NCBI GenBank assembly: GCA_017554405.1
Contig: JAFZIK010000059.1
Location: 1 to 45,828, forward strand
DNA: 45,828 nucleotides
Direction: 5' to 3'
From: Clostridia bacterium
GTDB taxonomy: Bacteria > Bacillota > Clostridia > Oscillospirales > Acutalibacteraceae
Shown piece after piece: positions 1 through 7,386 of this stretch. Position 1 is the stretch's first letter; each line of letters starts with the position of its first letter. The notes beneath the pieces were generated by a model. It was not told where the DNA came from. It did no database searches and saw only the letters and a list, made by a program, of their open reading frames with translations. The position numbers and the translations under genes are program-made.

Positions 1-133
1 AATTGCTATATAAAACAAACTACATAAACGAGGAAAAATATAAATCCTTAAACGATCAATGCACATCTATTCGTGTTATGTTAGTTGCCTCTTGTAGAAC
101 AGCCAAATCAAATTCCTAACATATTTTTTTCTT

Positions 134-200
134 TCGGGCTTTTTGTAAGCCCGATTTTTCTTTTATATTGCCTTTTCGCGCCTTTTGTGATAAACTGGTT
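134..200 (+). repeat. Terminal hairpin plus promoter cassette, copy A
   Basis: A 7-bp stem (TCGGGCT 134-140, AGCCCGA 148-154) is followed by a T-rich tract and a stretch of about 50 bp that is nearly identical to 1575-1625. Inside it is a promoter-like pair, TTGCCT at 168-173 and TAAACT at 191-196, with a 17-bp spacer. Copy B at 1563-1625 closes a hairpin array, so this copy may be the right end of an array whose remainder is lost or lies before the window. On its own the hairpin could also act as a terminator. The first 133 bases hold no gene I can support. Confidence 0.55.
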
Positions 201-253
201 TAAGCAATCGGAGCCCGGCGTTTTTTGGTGCGGGGCGACACCGGCGATTTTTA

Positions 254-282
254 TTGACTATTCTGTTTTTAAGTGGTAATAT
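254..282 (+). promoter_or_regulatory. Predicted sigma-A promoter of the dockerin gene
   Basis: TTGACT at 254-259 and TAATAT at 277-282 are 17 bp apart and lie 46 bp before the chosen start codon. This is read from sequence only. Confidence 0.55.
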
Positions 283-328
283 TTATTCGTATCATACAGA
301 ACAAAATAATTCACTTGGGGGTTGTTTT

Positions 329-1192
329 ATGAAAAAAACACTATCCGTTTTATTATCAATCATTATGGTAATATCCGTTCTCGCCGTAATACCCTTTACG
401 GCAAACGCCGAAATAAACAGCGTTACTATCGGCGAGCTAAGCAGCATGACATGGGGCATACCTACGCATCAAATGGCTAAATATACAAAATCGCATTATA
501 TCATTGCTGAATCCGATATGGGTGCGCTTAAGGGTAAGGTGATTACTGGGCTAAGATGGTATTTTCAAGAAGAGGAATATTTAGGCGTATGGGAATACAA
601 TTCTCCCGAAGAGCGTAACGTTGATATTTATCTTACGGAAACGGACCTTAAACAGGTGACGTCTCTTATCGACGTTTCCTCATCTACCCGCGTATTCAGC
701 GGCATTTGGTCCTTTGCGGGATACAGCGACCTGTCAGACATAAGCGCATCGCTTATTGACGTTACCTTTGACTGCCCGTACCTCTACAGCGGGAAAAATC
801 TGTTAGTCACCGTGGTTGACAAAACCGGCTACAAAGAAGACGGAACTCCGCATACTTTATGCTATTACAGCGCAAACGGCGGGTATCGTTGCGCAGGTGA
901 TGATTCAATATCCGCTTCCGATACCGACAGCAAAAACACTACCAAGATAACCGGTGATTACATCCCCGTTACCACATTTTACTATGCGTATGCGGCTTAT
1001 ATCCCCGGCGATATCAACGGCGACGGCTCGGTCAACAATAAGGATTTGACGAGGTTATTCCAATACCTTTCCGATTGGGATGTTGAAGTAACCGAATCTG
1101 CGCTCGATATAAACGGCGACGGCTCGGTCAACAACAAAGACCTGACAAGGCTGTTCCAGTATTTAAGCGATTGGGACGTGAAAATACATTAA
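329..1192 (+). CDS. Secreted dockerin-containing protein
   Basis: This is a 287-residue protein. It begins with a signal peptide: KK at 2-3, a hydrophobic core, and a likely cleavage near TANA-E. The start is placed at ATG 329 because the signal peptide begins there and GGGG precedes it; the reading frame is open back to 254. The middle (about 45-225) resembles the beta-rich modules of secreted proteins in gut Clostridia and Bacteroidetes, with NVDIYL and KNLLVTVVDKTG segments, but I cannot name the family. Residues 228-284 form a type I dockerin with two Ca-binding loops of the DxNxDG type. The two 25-residue repeats (228-252 and 260-284) are identical in protein. Dockerins bind cohesins on scaffoldins. 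No cohesin gene is visible nearby, so the partner must be elsewhere or absent. Expected location is outside the cell or on its surface. Confidence 0.85.
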   Translation: MKKTLSVLLSIIMVISVLAVIPFTANAEINSVTIGELSSMTWGIPTHQMAKYTKSHYIIAESDMGALKGKVITGLRWYFQEEEYLGVWEYNSPEERNVDIYLTETDLKQVTSLIDVSSSTRVFSGIWSFAGYSDLSDISASLIDVTFDCPYLYSGKNLLVTVVDKTGYKEDGTPHTLCYYSANGGYRCAGDDSISASDTDSKNTTKITGDYIPVTTFYYAYAAYIPGDINGDGSVNNKDLTRLFQYLSDWDVEVTESALDINGDGSVNNKDLTRLFQYLSDWDVKIH

Positions 1193-1201
1193 TATAACGT
1201 T

Positions 1202-1279
1202 GTAGGGGCGTTTTCCCAATCGCCCGCATAAAAAGCGGGCGGACAATATCCGCCCCTACGGTATATCAATTAAGATTGC
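1202..1279. repeat. Dispersed intergenic repeat, copy 1
   Basis: The outer arms GTAGGGGCG (1202-1210) and CGCCCCTAC (1251-1259) are perfect inverted repeats. They enclose CGCCCGC (1221-1227) and GCGGGCG (1235-1241), giving a nested stem. Positions 1246-1271 match the reverse complement of 32341-32366 at all 26 bases, and similarity continues on both sides. It is a small multicopy intergenic element without coding capacity. Confidence 0.75.
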
Positions 1280-1342
1280 AAACCCGTGTATCTTTTAGGC
1301 ATTCTTAGTTTGGAAATGTATCTTTTACGCGCTCTTATACAT

Positions 1343-1381
1343 GAAAGAAACCTGATTTGTCTGCCAAATCAGGTTTCTTTC
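1343..1381 (+). terminator. Long perfect hairpin leading array 1
   Basis: A perfect 17-bp stem (1343-1359 with 1365-1381) encloses the loop TCTGC. The right arm ends in TTTCTTTC, so it could terminate transcription. Its apical part, TTTG-TCTGC-CAAA, closely matches that of the hairpin at 45428-45464, which also sits directly before an array. It may therefore be part of the array element rather than a plain terminator. Confidence 0.6.
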
Positions 1382-1384
1382 AAC

Positions 1385-1582
1385 TAAATCCGTCCTTTCG
1401 GACGGGTGAAATCGCCCTGACGGGCGGTGAAATCACTTCGTGGTGAAATCCGCACTTTGTGCGGGTGAAGGACGGATTTAATTTCATCGTGAGCGTAAGC
1501 GAACGATTTCACCAAAGGCGAAGGCTTTGATTTCACCGCGGCATAGCCGCGATTTCATTTTCAATCGGGCATTCGCCCGATT
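1385..1582. repeat. Mirrored hairpin array 1 (GTGAAATC spacer)
   Basis: The left half holds hairpins CCGTCC/GGACGG (1390-1405), CGCCC/GGGCG (1413-1426), CAC/GTG (1434-1442) and CCGCAC/GTGCGG (1450-1464). They are separated by the spacer GTGAAATC at 1406-1413, 1427-1434 and 1443-1450. The sequence 1385-1395 also pairs over 11 bp with 1470-1480. The right half holds hairpins at 1488-1505, 1513-1529, 1537-1551 (CGCGGC/GCCGCG) and 1563-1582 (AATCGGGC/GCCCGATT). Their spacers, GATTTCAC at 1505-1512 and 1529-1536 and GATTTCAT at 1551-1558, are the reverse complement of the left spacers. No open reading frame of note crosses it. Confidence 0.8.
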
Positions 1583-1592
1583 TTCTTTTATC

Positions 1593-1621
1593 TTGCTTTT
1601 TCGCGCCTTTTGTGATAATCT
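1593..1621 (+). promoter_or_regulatory. Promoter cassette at the right end of array 1 (copy B)
   Basis: TTGCTT at 1593-1598 and TAATCT at 1616-1621 have a 17-bp spacer. The segment 1575-1625 is nearly identical to 148-200. It would transcribe toward the lipoprotein gene at 1735. A 22-codon reading frame at 1639-1707 with no clear ribosome binding site lies between. It could be the remnant of a gene that once followed the array, but that is a guess. Confidence 0.5.
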
Positions 1622-1734
1622 GTTTTTGTGGCACAATTATGACAGAAAACTATGGCTCAAAGATTCGGCGTAAGAACAAGAAAATAATAGTGCACTCTAT
1701 TCTATAGTTTTTTCGAAAATAAGGAGAAGGTCAA

Positions 1735-2595
1735 ATGAAGATAAGCAGAAATATAATTTCAATACTGATTGCCCTTTGCTTGCTTTTGTGCGCAAGCGCC
1801 TGCAATGATTCAGAAGCTCAAAATAAAGTTAATCAAGGCGAGAGATTGTTACCTGTAAAGACTGATTTTCATCATAATCCCAAAGAGAGTGATTTTGATT
1901 ATACCATTCACGCGGCGTTCGATTGGACCGAAAAAGGCTGTGTTGTTACAACACAAGATGTCGTTTTAGAGAAAGAATACCATAACGGTCAAACAATCGA
2001 ACAAACAGGTATAATGATGCTCATCTATGACTATGATGACGAGTTAAACACACTGAATCTATCGTTTAGATATAAACTTCAAGATAGCGAAGATGCCGAA
2101 ACATCCTACACTATAACGTATTGGTTGAATGAAAAATCTTCCGTAACGAAAATACAGATCAATGGATTAGGAAACAGAGAAATAATATCACGTATTACGA
2201 ATATAGAAAACAACACCATTAGTTATTCTTTTGAAAACATTCAACCGGAGCCCATAACTGGTTCTGCCACCATTGCCATGGATAGTCACACCATTGAATC
2301 TGATTTATTTGGTCATAAAGTTATCTACCGGTATAACGATGACGGTTATTTGTGGGAGCATACTAACAACGTTAAATCGGAATATGATAACAACGGAAAC
2401 ATACTTAGTTTAAAAAGCGATGAGGAATTTGGGATATTGAGCGTCACTTATTCGGATGTTGCTTTATCGCAACCTTGGCAGCATTTAGTTGAGTTATTAA
2501 CGTTTAATCATTTAGGATACATATCGCTTTGTGATGACGGTGAAGATTTAATGCTTTTAACACCGCTATTCTCTTCCTTTATAAACGCACAATAA
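1735..2595 (+). CDS. Putative lipoprotein of unknown function
   Basis: This is a 286-residue protein that I do not recognise. It has a lipoprotein signal peptide (hydrophobic core about 7-19, then ASA-C with Cys23 as the likely lipidated residue), so it should be anchored on the outer face of the membrane. Residues about 195-240 look like YD/RHS-type repeats (YRYNDDGYL, YDNNGNILS), which fits the beta-rich character of the whole chain. The start is well supported by AGGAGAAGG 5 bp upstream. It stands alone between array 1 and the spo0A terminator, and its base composition is more AT-rich than the genes that follow. That would fit an accessory gene acquired next to a repeat-rich spot, though this is inference. 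Confidence 0.7.
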   Translation: MKISRNIISILIALCLLLCASACNDSEAQNKVNQGERLLPVKTDFHHNPKESDFDYTIHAAFDWTEKGCVVTTQDVVLEKEYHNGQTIEQTGIMMLIYDYDDELNTLNLSFRYKLQDSEDAETSYTITYWLNEKSSVTKIQINGLGNREIISRITNIENNTISYSFENIQPEPITGSATIAMDSHTIESDLFGHKVIYRYNDDGYLWEHTNNVKSEYDNNGNILSLKSDEEFGILSVTYSDVALSQPWQHLVELLTFNHLGYISLCDDGEDLMLLTPLFSSFINAQ

Positions 2596-2610
2596 TTGAA
2601 CGACTCGCTA

Positions 2611-2650
2611 AAAATCGCCTCGGCATTATTTCTTGCCGAGGCGATCGTTT
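2611..2650. terminator. Bidirectional terminator between lipoprotein gene and spo0A
   Basis: A 12-bp perfect stem (2614-2625 with 2634-2645) is flanked by TAAAAATCG on the left and CGTTTTA on the right. The minus strand carries the better T-run, so it most likely ends spo0A transcription and also stops the convergent lipoprotein transcript. Confidence 0.8.
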
Positions 2651-3426
2651 TACGCGCTTTTAAGCTGCAGTCTCAGCTTATCGCTTATCATCGCTATAAA
2701 CTCGCTGTTGGTGGGTTTGCCGCGTTCATTCTGGACCGTATAACCGAAATAGGAGTTTAGCACGTCGATATCTCCCCTATCCCACGCGACTTCAATCGCG
2801 TGGCGGATGGCGCGCTCCACCCTTGAGGAGGTCGTGTTATACTTCTTGGCAACGGTAGGATAAAGAAGCTTTGTTACCGCGTTTATTATATCGTTGTTTT
2901 TAACCGAAAGAATAATTGCTTCCCTTAAGTAATGATAACCCTTTATATGTGCGGGAACGCCTATCTGATGAATGATCTCGGTAACCATAACCTCAAGCTG
3001 CGAATCGGTAAGAACGTTATTCTTTACGACCACCGGCGAGACCTCGTTTTTCCAACCCGAAAGGCGGATTATGCGCTGTGCCAGGGTGTTCATATCAAAC
3101 GGCTTTAAAAAATAGTAGCATACCCCGCCGTCGAGTATCTCTTTTTCAAGGCGGCTGTTATCAAAGCCGGACATCGCCATTACAAGCGGCCTATCCTTCT
3201 CTTCGATTTTGTTTATTTCGGCAAGCACGCCTAAAATATCGGCGTTCGGCATAAACACGTCGGCAAGGATAACATCGGGTTTATATTTCTTTACCGCCTC
3301 TATAACCTTGAGCCCGTCCTTCGGGCAGACCGTTACCTCCATGCCGTAGCTTTTGAGCGACCGGGCGCAGTTTTGACCCAATTCTGCAGTATCGTCTGCA
3401 ACAATTACTTTTAATTTCTTTTCCAT
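2650..3426 (-). CDS. spo0A: Sporulation master regulator Spo0A
   Basis: This is a 258-residue response regulator that controls entry into sporulation when phosphorylated. The receiver domain (about 6-122) has the acidic pocket D11-D12, phosphoacceptor D56 in VILADVFMP and K108 in FLKPFD. The DNA-binding Spo0A domain (about 145-258) includes the recognition region around 189-216 ([20 protein letters not shown]), which is close to invariant in the family. The frame is open to 3486, but the start is set at ATG 3426 because TTGGAGG precedes it at proper distance and the protein then begins with the usual [12 protein letters not shown]. In many relatives spoIVB lies just upstream of spo0A. Here the upstream neighbour is the divergent mscL, so the gene stands alone. 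Confidence 0.97.
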   Translation of the reverse strand: MEKKLKVIVADDTAELGQNCARSLKSYGMEVTVCPKDGLKVIEAVKKYKPDVILADVFMPNADILGVLAEINKIEEKDRPLVMAMSGFDNSRLEKEILDGGVCYYFLKPFDMNTLAQRIIRLSGWKNEVSPVVVKNNVLTDSQLEVMVTEIIHQIGVPAHIKGYHYLREAIILSVKNNDIINAVTKLLYPTVAKKYNTTSSRVERAIRHAIEVAWDRGDIDVLNSYFGYTVQNERGKPTNSEFIAMISDKLRLQLKSA

Positions 3427-3457
3427 TTTTATACCTCCAAAGATTTGTTGTATCCAT

Positions 3458-3486
3458 ATATTACCATATGTTTCCGCAAATTTCAA
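3458..3486 (-). promoter_or_regulatory. Predicted sigma-A promoter of spo0A
   Basis: On the minus strand TTGAAA (3481-3486) and TAATAT (3458-3463) are separated by 17 bp, about 30 bp before the chosen ATG. I saw no convincing 0A box or sigma-H promoter here, though both would be expected for spo0A. Confidence 0.6.
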
Positions 3487-3606
3487 TAGTAAAATCTATA
3501 TTTTTTGGATGATTTTTTGCTAATATCGTATCAAAATTCCCATAAATTTACATAATATGCGCAAATTTATGCCCGTTGAAATAAAAAAGTATATTTAAAA
3601 AAATGT

Positions 3607-3634
3607 TTGAATTAACGGAGAAATGTAGTATAAT
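3607..3634 (+). promoter_or_regulatory. Predicted sigma-A promoter of mscL
   Basis: TTGAAT (3607-3612) and TATAAT (3629-3634) have a 16-bp spacer. The start codon follows 26 bp later. Confidence 0.7.
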
Positions 3635-3660
3635 AAAGAAAAACACAGGAGGTAAAAACA

Positions 3661-4116
3661 ATGAAAAAGTTTTTTTCGGAATTTAAAAAATTTGCCCTTA
3701 AAGGCAACGTGATGGACATGGCGATAGGCGTTATCATAGGCGCGGCATTCGGCGCTATCGTTACCGCCTTGACCACAAGCTTTATCAACCCGCTTATCAA
3801 CAGTATCGGCGGCGCCGAGGTCGGCGGAATGATCCGCCTTCCCTGGGTAAACTATGAAGGGCTTGAAGCTGAAGAAATCGCGGCTTTGTCTCTTAACTAC
3901 GGTGCTTTCATAACAGCGATCATCAACTTCATAATCATCGCGCTGGTGCTTTTCTTACTTATCAAAGCGATGAACAAACTTATGAGCATCGGCAAAAAAG
4001 AAGAAGCCCCCGCGGAGCCCACAACCAAAAAGTGCCCGTTCTGCAAGAGCGAGATCGCTATAGACGCAACGCGTTGCCCGCATTGCACTTCCGAAATAAA
4101 GGAAGAAGAGGAATAA
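3661..4116 (+). CDS. mscL: Large-conductance mechanosensitive channel MscL with C-terminal zinc ribbon
   Basis: This is a 151-residue membrane protein. It opens under membrane tension to release solutes during osmotic downshock. The N-terminal amphipathic helix (FFSEFKKFALKGNVMDM) and TM1 (about 17-45, AIGVIIGAAFGAIV) match the family closely, and TM2 is at about 82-103. Beyond the usual length, the C-terminus carries a zinc ribbon with Cys125, Cys128, Cys139 and Cys142 (CPFCKSE, CPHCTSE). Such tails occur in some clostridial MscL proteins, and their role is not known to me. AGGAGG stands just before ATG, and the gene has its own promoter and terminator, so it is monocistronic. Confidence 0.95.
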   Translation: MKKFFSEFKKFALKGNVMDMAIGVIIGAAFGAIVTALTTSFINPLINSIGGAEVGGMIRLPWVNYEGLEAEEIAALSLNYGAFITAIINFIIIALVLFLLIKAMNKLMSIGKKEEAPAEPTTKKCPFCKSEIAIDATRCPHCTSEIKEEEE

Positions 4117-4133
4117 TACTTATAACGAAAAAT

Positions 4134-4159
4134 CGCCGGGTCATCCCGGCGGTTTTTTT
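4134..4159 (+). terminator. mscL terminator
   Basis: A 7-bp stem CGCCGGG/CCCGGCG (4134-4140, 4145-4151) is followed by GTTTTTTTA. It overlaps the convergent end of tspO. Confidence 0.85.
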
Positions 4160-4637
4160 ATCTGTTCAATAGATAAACACCCATATTAAGATAACCGGCT
4201 ATTGTTAACCATACCAAATAAGGAATCTGCAAAAGCGCGGCGGGTCTGTAAATCTTACCGAATTCAAGTATCATAAGAAGAACCGCGATCCACATCACCG
4301 CAAGGATCACAAACGCCGGCAAATACTGCCTTGCCGAAAAGAAGACCGGCGACCAGATGAAGTTTAAAAACAGCTGAATACCGAAAAGTATATACGCGGT
4401 GCTCTTTTCCGCGTAGGTATCGCCGTTGTTCCATATAAGATAAAGCGATACGCCCATAAGGATATAAAGCACCGTCCAGACTATCGGAAAAACTATTCCC
4501 GGCGGGGACAGGGGCGGGCGCTCAACGGTTTCGTAAAGGTCCATATCCCCTCTTGTTATAAAAGCCGAAATGCCGCCTGCCGCAAGCGGTATCAAAAGGC
4601 TTATTATCAAACGCTTTAAATCGAATTTAACTATCAT
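4158..4637 (-). CDS. tspO: TspO/MBR family membrane protein
   Basis: This is a 159-residue protein with five predicted membrane helices. TspO proteins bind porphyrins and related ligands and are implicated in stress responses; the bacterial role varies. The family motifs are clear: PPLSPPGIVFPIVWTVLYIL followed by MGVSLYLIW near the front, then FIWSPVFF in helix 3. The start is placed at ATG 4637 (GGAGG 7 bp upstream). The alternative ATG at 4652 overlaps that ribosome binding site. It lies downstream of gap on the same strand, but a strong terminator separates them. Confidence 0.9.
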   Translation of the reverse strand: MIVKFDLKRLIISLLIPLAAGGISAFITRGDMDLYETVERPPLSPPGIVFPIVWTVLYILMGVSLYLIWNNGDTYAEKSTAYILFGIQLFLNFIWSPVFFSARQYLPAFVILAVMWIAVLLMILEFGKIYRPAALLQIPYLVWLTIAGYLNMGVYLLNR

Positions 4638-4643
4638 AAAGAT

Positions 4644-4676
4644 GCCTCCCACGGCTATTTTATGCCGAAAGGAGGC
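4644..4676 (-). promoter_or_regulatory. Inverted repeat covering the tspO ribosome binding site
   Basis: On the minus strand GCCTCC (4671-4676) can pair with GGAGGC (4644-4649), which includes the Shine-Dalgarno sequence. An inner CGGC/GCCG pair (4664-4667, 4652-4655) supports it. If transcribed, the hairpin would hide the ribosome binding site. A TAAAAT inside the loop could instead be a -10 element, in which case the left arm is not in the RNA. Confidence 0.4.
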
Positions 4677-4691
4677 GTTTAATACATATAA

Positions 4692-4718
4692 AAAAGCGCC
4701 CGGCTTATAACCGGGCGC
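4692..4718 (-). terminator. gap terminator
   Basis: An 8-bp perfect stem GCGCCCGG/CCGGGCGC (4696-4703, 4711-4718) is followed on the minus strand by TTTTTT. Confidence 0.88.
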
Positions 4719-4729
4719 AACAGTTTTGA

Positions 4730-5740
4730 TCAGATCTCAGCAAAATACTTGATAGTGCGAACCATCTGGCTTGTATAGCTGTTTTCGTTATCATACCAGG
4801 AAACCACCTGAACCTGATAGGTATCGTCATCGATCTTGGTAACCATCGTCTGGGTCGCGTCAAAGAGCGAACCGTAGGTGATGCCGATAATATCGGAGGA
4901 TACGAGCTGTTCCTCGGTATAACCGAACGAAGCGCTGGAAGCAGCCTTCATAGCGGCGTTGATGCCCTCAACCGTGATATCCTTGCCCTTAACAACGGCA
5001 ACAAGAATTGTGGTGGAGCCGGTGGGAACAGGAACACGCTGAGCCGAACCGATAAGCTTACCGTTAAGCTCGGGGATAACAAGACCTATAGCCTTGGCGG
5101 CGCCGGTCGAGTTAGGAACTATATTAACAGCGGCGGCACGTGCACGGCGAAGGTCGCCTTTTCTGTGCGGACCGTCAAGCACCATCTGATCGCCTGTGAA
5201 AGCGTGAACGGTGGTCATGATACCGCTCTGGATCGGCGCATACTTATTAAGCGCGTTAGCCATAGGAGCGAGGCAGTTGGTGGTGCAGGAAGCGGCGGAA
5301 ATGATCTTATCCTCTTTTGTAAGAGTATTCTCGTTAACGCTGTAAACGATGGTGGGAAGATCCTTGCCTGCCGGAGCGGAGATAACTACCTTCTTGGCGC
5401 CGGCGTCGATATGAGCCTGGCTCTTCTCTTTCGAGCAGTAGAAACCTGTGCACTCGAGGACAACGTCAACACCTATCTCGCCCCAGGGGAGATCGGCGGC
5501 GTTCTTTTCCGCATAGATCTTGATTGTTTTGCCGTCAACCGTAATGCTGTCCTCACCGGCTACGACTTTATCGGCGAGAGCATATCTGCCCTGAGCCGAA
5601 TCGTATTTAAGAAGATGAGCAAGCATCGCCGGGCTTGTAAGATCGTTGATAGCAACTATCTCATAACCTTCGGCACCGAACATCTGGCGAAACGCCAGAC
5701 GGCCTATACGGCCAAAACCGTTAATTGCAACTTTTACCAT
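4730..5740 (-). CDS. gap: Glyceraldehyde-3-phosphate dehydrogenase
   Basis: This 336-residue glycolytic enzyme converts glyceraldehyde 3-phosphate, NAD and phosphate to 1,3-bisphosphoglycerate in the cytoplasm. The NAD-binding fold starts with [13 protein letters not shown]. The catalytic motif [10 protein letters not shown] places the nucleophile at Cys152, and the length is normal for the family. The residue after the second strand (IND, Asp33) favours NAD over NADP. AGGAGG precedes the start. The gene has its own promoter and terminator and is transcribed alone. Confidence 0.97.
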   Translation of the reverse strand: MVKVAINGFGRIGRLAFRQMFGAEGYEIVAINDLTSPAMLAHLLKYDSAQGRYALADKVVAGEDSITVDGKTIKIYAEKNAADLPWGEIGVDVVLECTGFYCSKEKSQAHIDAGAKKVVISAPAGKDLPTIVYSVNENTLTKEDKIISAASCTTNCLAPMANALNKYAPIQSGIMTTVHAFTGDQMVLDGPHRKGDLRRARAAAVNIVPNSTGAAKAIGLVIPELNGKLIGSAQRVPVPTGSTTILVAVVKGKDITVEGINAAMKAASSASFGYTEEQLVSSDIIGITYGSLFDATQTMVTKIDDDTYQVQVVSWYDNENSYTSQMVRTIKYFAEI

Positions 5741-5774
5741 AATTAGAAAACCTCCTAATAAAATTACTTTTCCT

Positions 5775-5803
5775 ATTTTAACCTATAAAGGATGATTTTT
5801 CAA
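5775..5803 (-). promoter_or_regulatory. Predicted sigma-A promoter of gap
   Basis: On the minus strand TTGAAA (5798-5803) and TAAAAT (5775-5780) are separated by 17 bp, upstream of the AGGAGG and ATG of gap. Confidence 0.7.
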
Positions 5804-5832
5804 GATGTTTTGTCTTATATTTAACAAATTAT

Positions 5833-7386
5833 TTAAAAAATAATCATTTCCGCCGCTTTAATACCGTCCACCGCCGCCGAAACGATACCTCCGGCGTATC
5901 CCGCGCCCTCGCCGCAAGGAAAAACGCCCTTAAAGCCCGGCGCCTGCATATCTTCCCCGCGAAGTATCCTTACCGGCGAAGAGCTCCGCGTTTCGGGCGC
6001 CGAGAGCATCGCCTCGTTATCGGCAAAGCCGGCTATTTTTTTGTCCATTTCGGTTATACCACATTTAAGCGATTCGGTTATAAACGCCGGAAACAGTTTG
6101 CCTATATCATAAAGCGAATACCCGGGCTTGACCGTGGGTTTTACCCTGCCGATAGCGTTATCCGTTTTACCGAGAAAATGCCCCACACTGCAGACCGGCA
6201 CTTTGCCGCCGCAAGCGGCATAAGCCGCCTTTTCGATATTTCTTTGAAACTCGCAGCCGCCGAGAACGTCGCCACCCGGTATATCAGAAGGTTCAACGCC
6301 AACGAGCAGCGCGCTGTTTGCATTAAGCCCAGATCGCGCCTTATAACTCATACCGTTGGTAACGATGCCGCCCCGCTCGCTTGATGCGTTTATGACCTCG
6401 CCGCCCGGGCACATACAAAAGGTATATACCCCCCTGCCCGAAGGCAGATGGACCGCAAGCTTATAGTCCGCCGCGCCGAGATTCTTATGCCCGGCGTATT
6501 CACCGTAAAGCGCACGATCGATATCGCTCTGCAGATGCTCTATCCTCAGCCCTACCGCAAACGGTTTTCTGCACATATCAAAACCGCTTTCGTTTATCAT
6601 TTTAAAGGTATCGCGCGCCGAATGACCGATACATAAAAACAGATGCCCGGTTTTAATTTCCTCCCCGGAAGCAATAATACCCTCTAAACGTCCGTTTTCG
6701 GTAATAAGCCCTTCAAGGCGGGTATTGAACCGAACCTCGCCGCCAAGCCTTATTATTTCATTTCGTATATTCTTTACTACGTTTCTTAAAACGTCGGTCC
6801 CGATATGCGGCTTTGCCTCATATAAAATATCGCCGTTCGCCCCGAAGGTCACAAAGGTTTCAAGCACCGCCCTTATGCGGGGGTCTTTGATACCGGTATT
6901 AAGCTTACCGTCCGAAAAAGTGCCTGCGCCACCCTCGCCGAACTGGATATTTGAATTATCGTTAAGTCTGCCGCCCGCAAAGAAAGCTTTAACGTCTTTT
7001 ATTCTGCTGTCAACGTCCGCACCGCGTTCGATAACAAGCGGTCGCAGTCCCGCCCTGGCAAGAGTAAGCGCGGCAAACATACCGGCGGGTCCGAACCCGG
7101 CGACTACCGGTCGGTCTTTAAGGACGTTACCCGTCCTTTTGAAGACATACGGCGTGTATTCAAATAGTCTTGCGCCTTTATTTGCCTTTAAAAACGCGGT
7201 CTCGTCCTCCGCTTCAATCAAAACCGAACAGCAAAAGCGCGGCTTACTGCCGCGCGCGTCGACCGATTTTTTATAAAGACGCACAGAAACGATAGAGCCT
7301 TCCGGCTCTACCGTTTTTGATATTTCCTCTTTTAAATTGTTAAAATCGGTATCAAGCGGCAAAAGAAGATTATCAAGCTTTATCAT
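5833..7386 (-). CDS. NAD(P)/FAD-dependent oxidoreductase, COG2509 type
   Basis: This is a 517-residue flavoprotein of the uncharacterised FAD-dependent dehydrogenase group. An N-terminal domain of about 90 residues precedes a Rossmann FAD-binding motif at 97-102 (VVAGFGPAGMFAAL). It also contains GRLNDNSNIQFGEGGAGTFS, which is typical of this group, and the C-terminal PCGEGAGYAGGI that contacts FAD. The substrate is unknown to me. Its start overlaps the end of the next flavoprotein gene by 14 bp, so the two are translated from one transcript together with the phosphatase upstream. An AAGGGTG sequence precedes ATG. Confidence 0.85.
   Translation of the reverse strand: MIKLDNLLLPLDTDFNNLKEEISKTVEPEGSIVSVRLYKKSVDARGSKPRFCCSVLIEAEDETAFLKANKGARLFEYTPYVFKRTGNVLKDRPVVAGFGPAGMFAALTLARAGLRPLVIERGADVDSRIKDVKAFFAGGRLNDNSNIQFGEGGAGTFSDGKLNTGIKDPRIRAVLETFVTFGANGDILYEAKPHIGTDVLRNVVKNIRNEIIRLGGEVRFNTRLEGLITENGRLEGIIASGEEIKTGHLFLCIGHSARDTFKMINESGFDMCRKPFAVGLRIEHLQSDIDRALYGEYAGHKNLGAADYKLAVHLPSGRGVYTFCMCPGGEVINASSERGGIVTNGMSYKARSGLNANSALLVGVEPSDIPGGDVLGGCEFQRNIEKAAYAACGGKVPVCSVGHFLGKTDNAIGRVKPTVKPGYSLYDIGKLFPAFITESLKCGITEMDKKIAGFADNEAMLSAPETRSSSPVRILRGEDMQAPGFKGVFPCGEGAGYAGGIVSAAVDGIKAAEMIIF

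Noticed and set aside
1385-1582. CRISPR array
   Set aside because: The constant units are only 8 bases, the variable units are self-complementary hairpins, and the unit orientation flips midway. No cas gene is near.
5165-5746. 193-codon plus-strand frame antisense to gap
   Set aside because: It is a mirror of a strongly biased codon pattern in a certain gene; it has no ribosome binding site and no recognisable domain.
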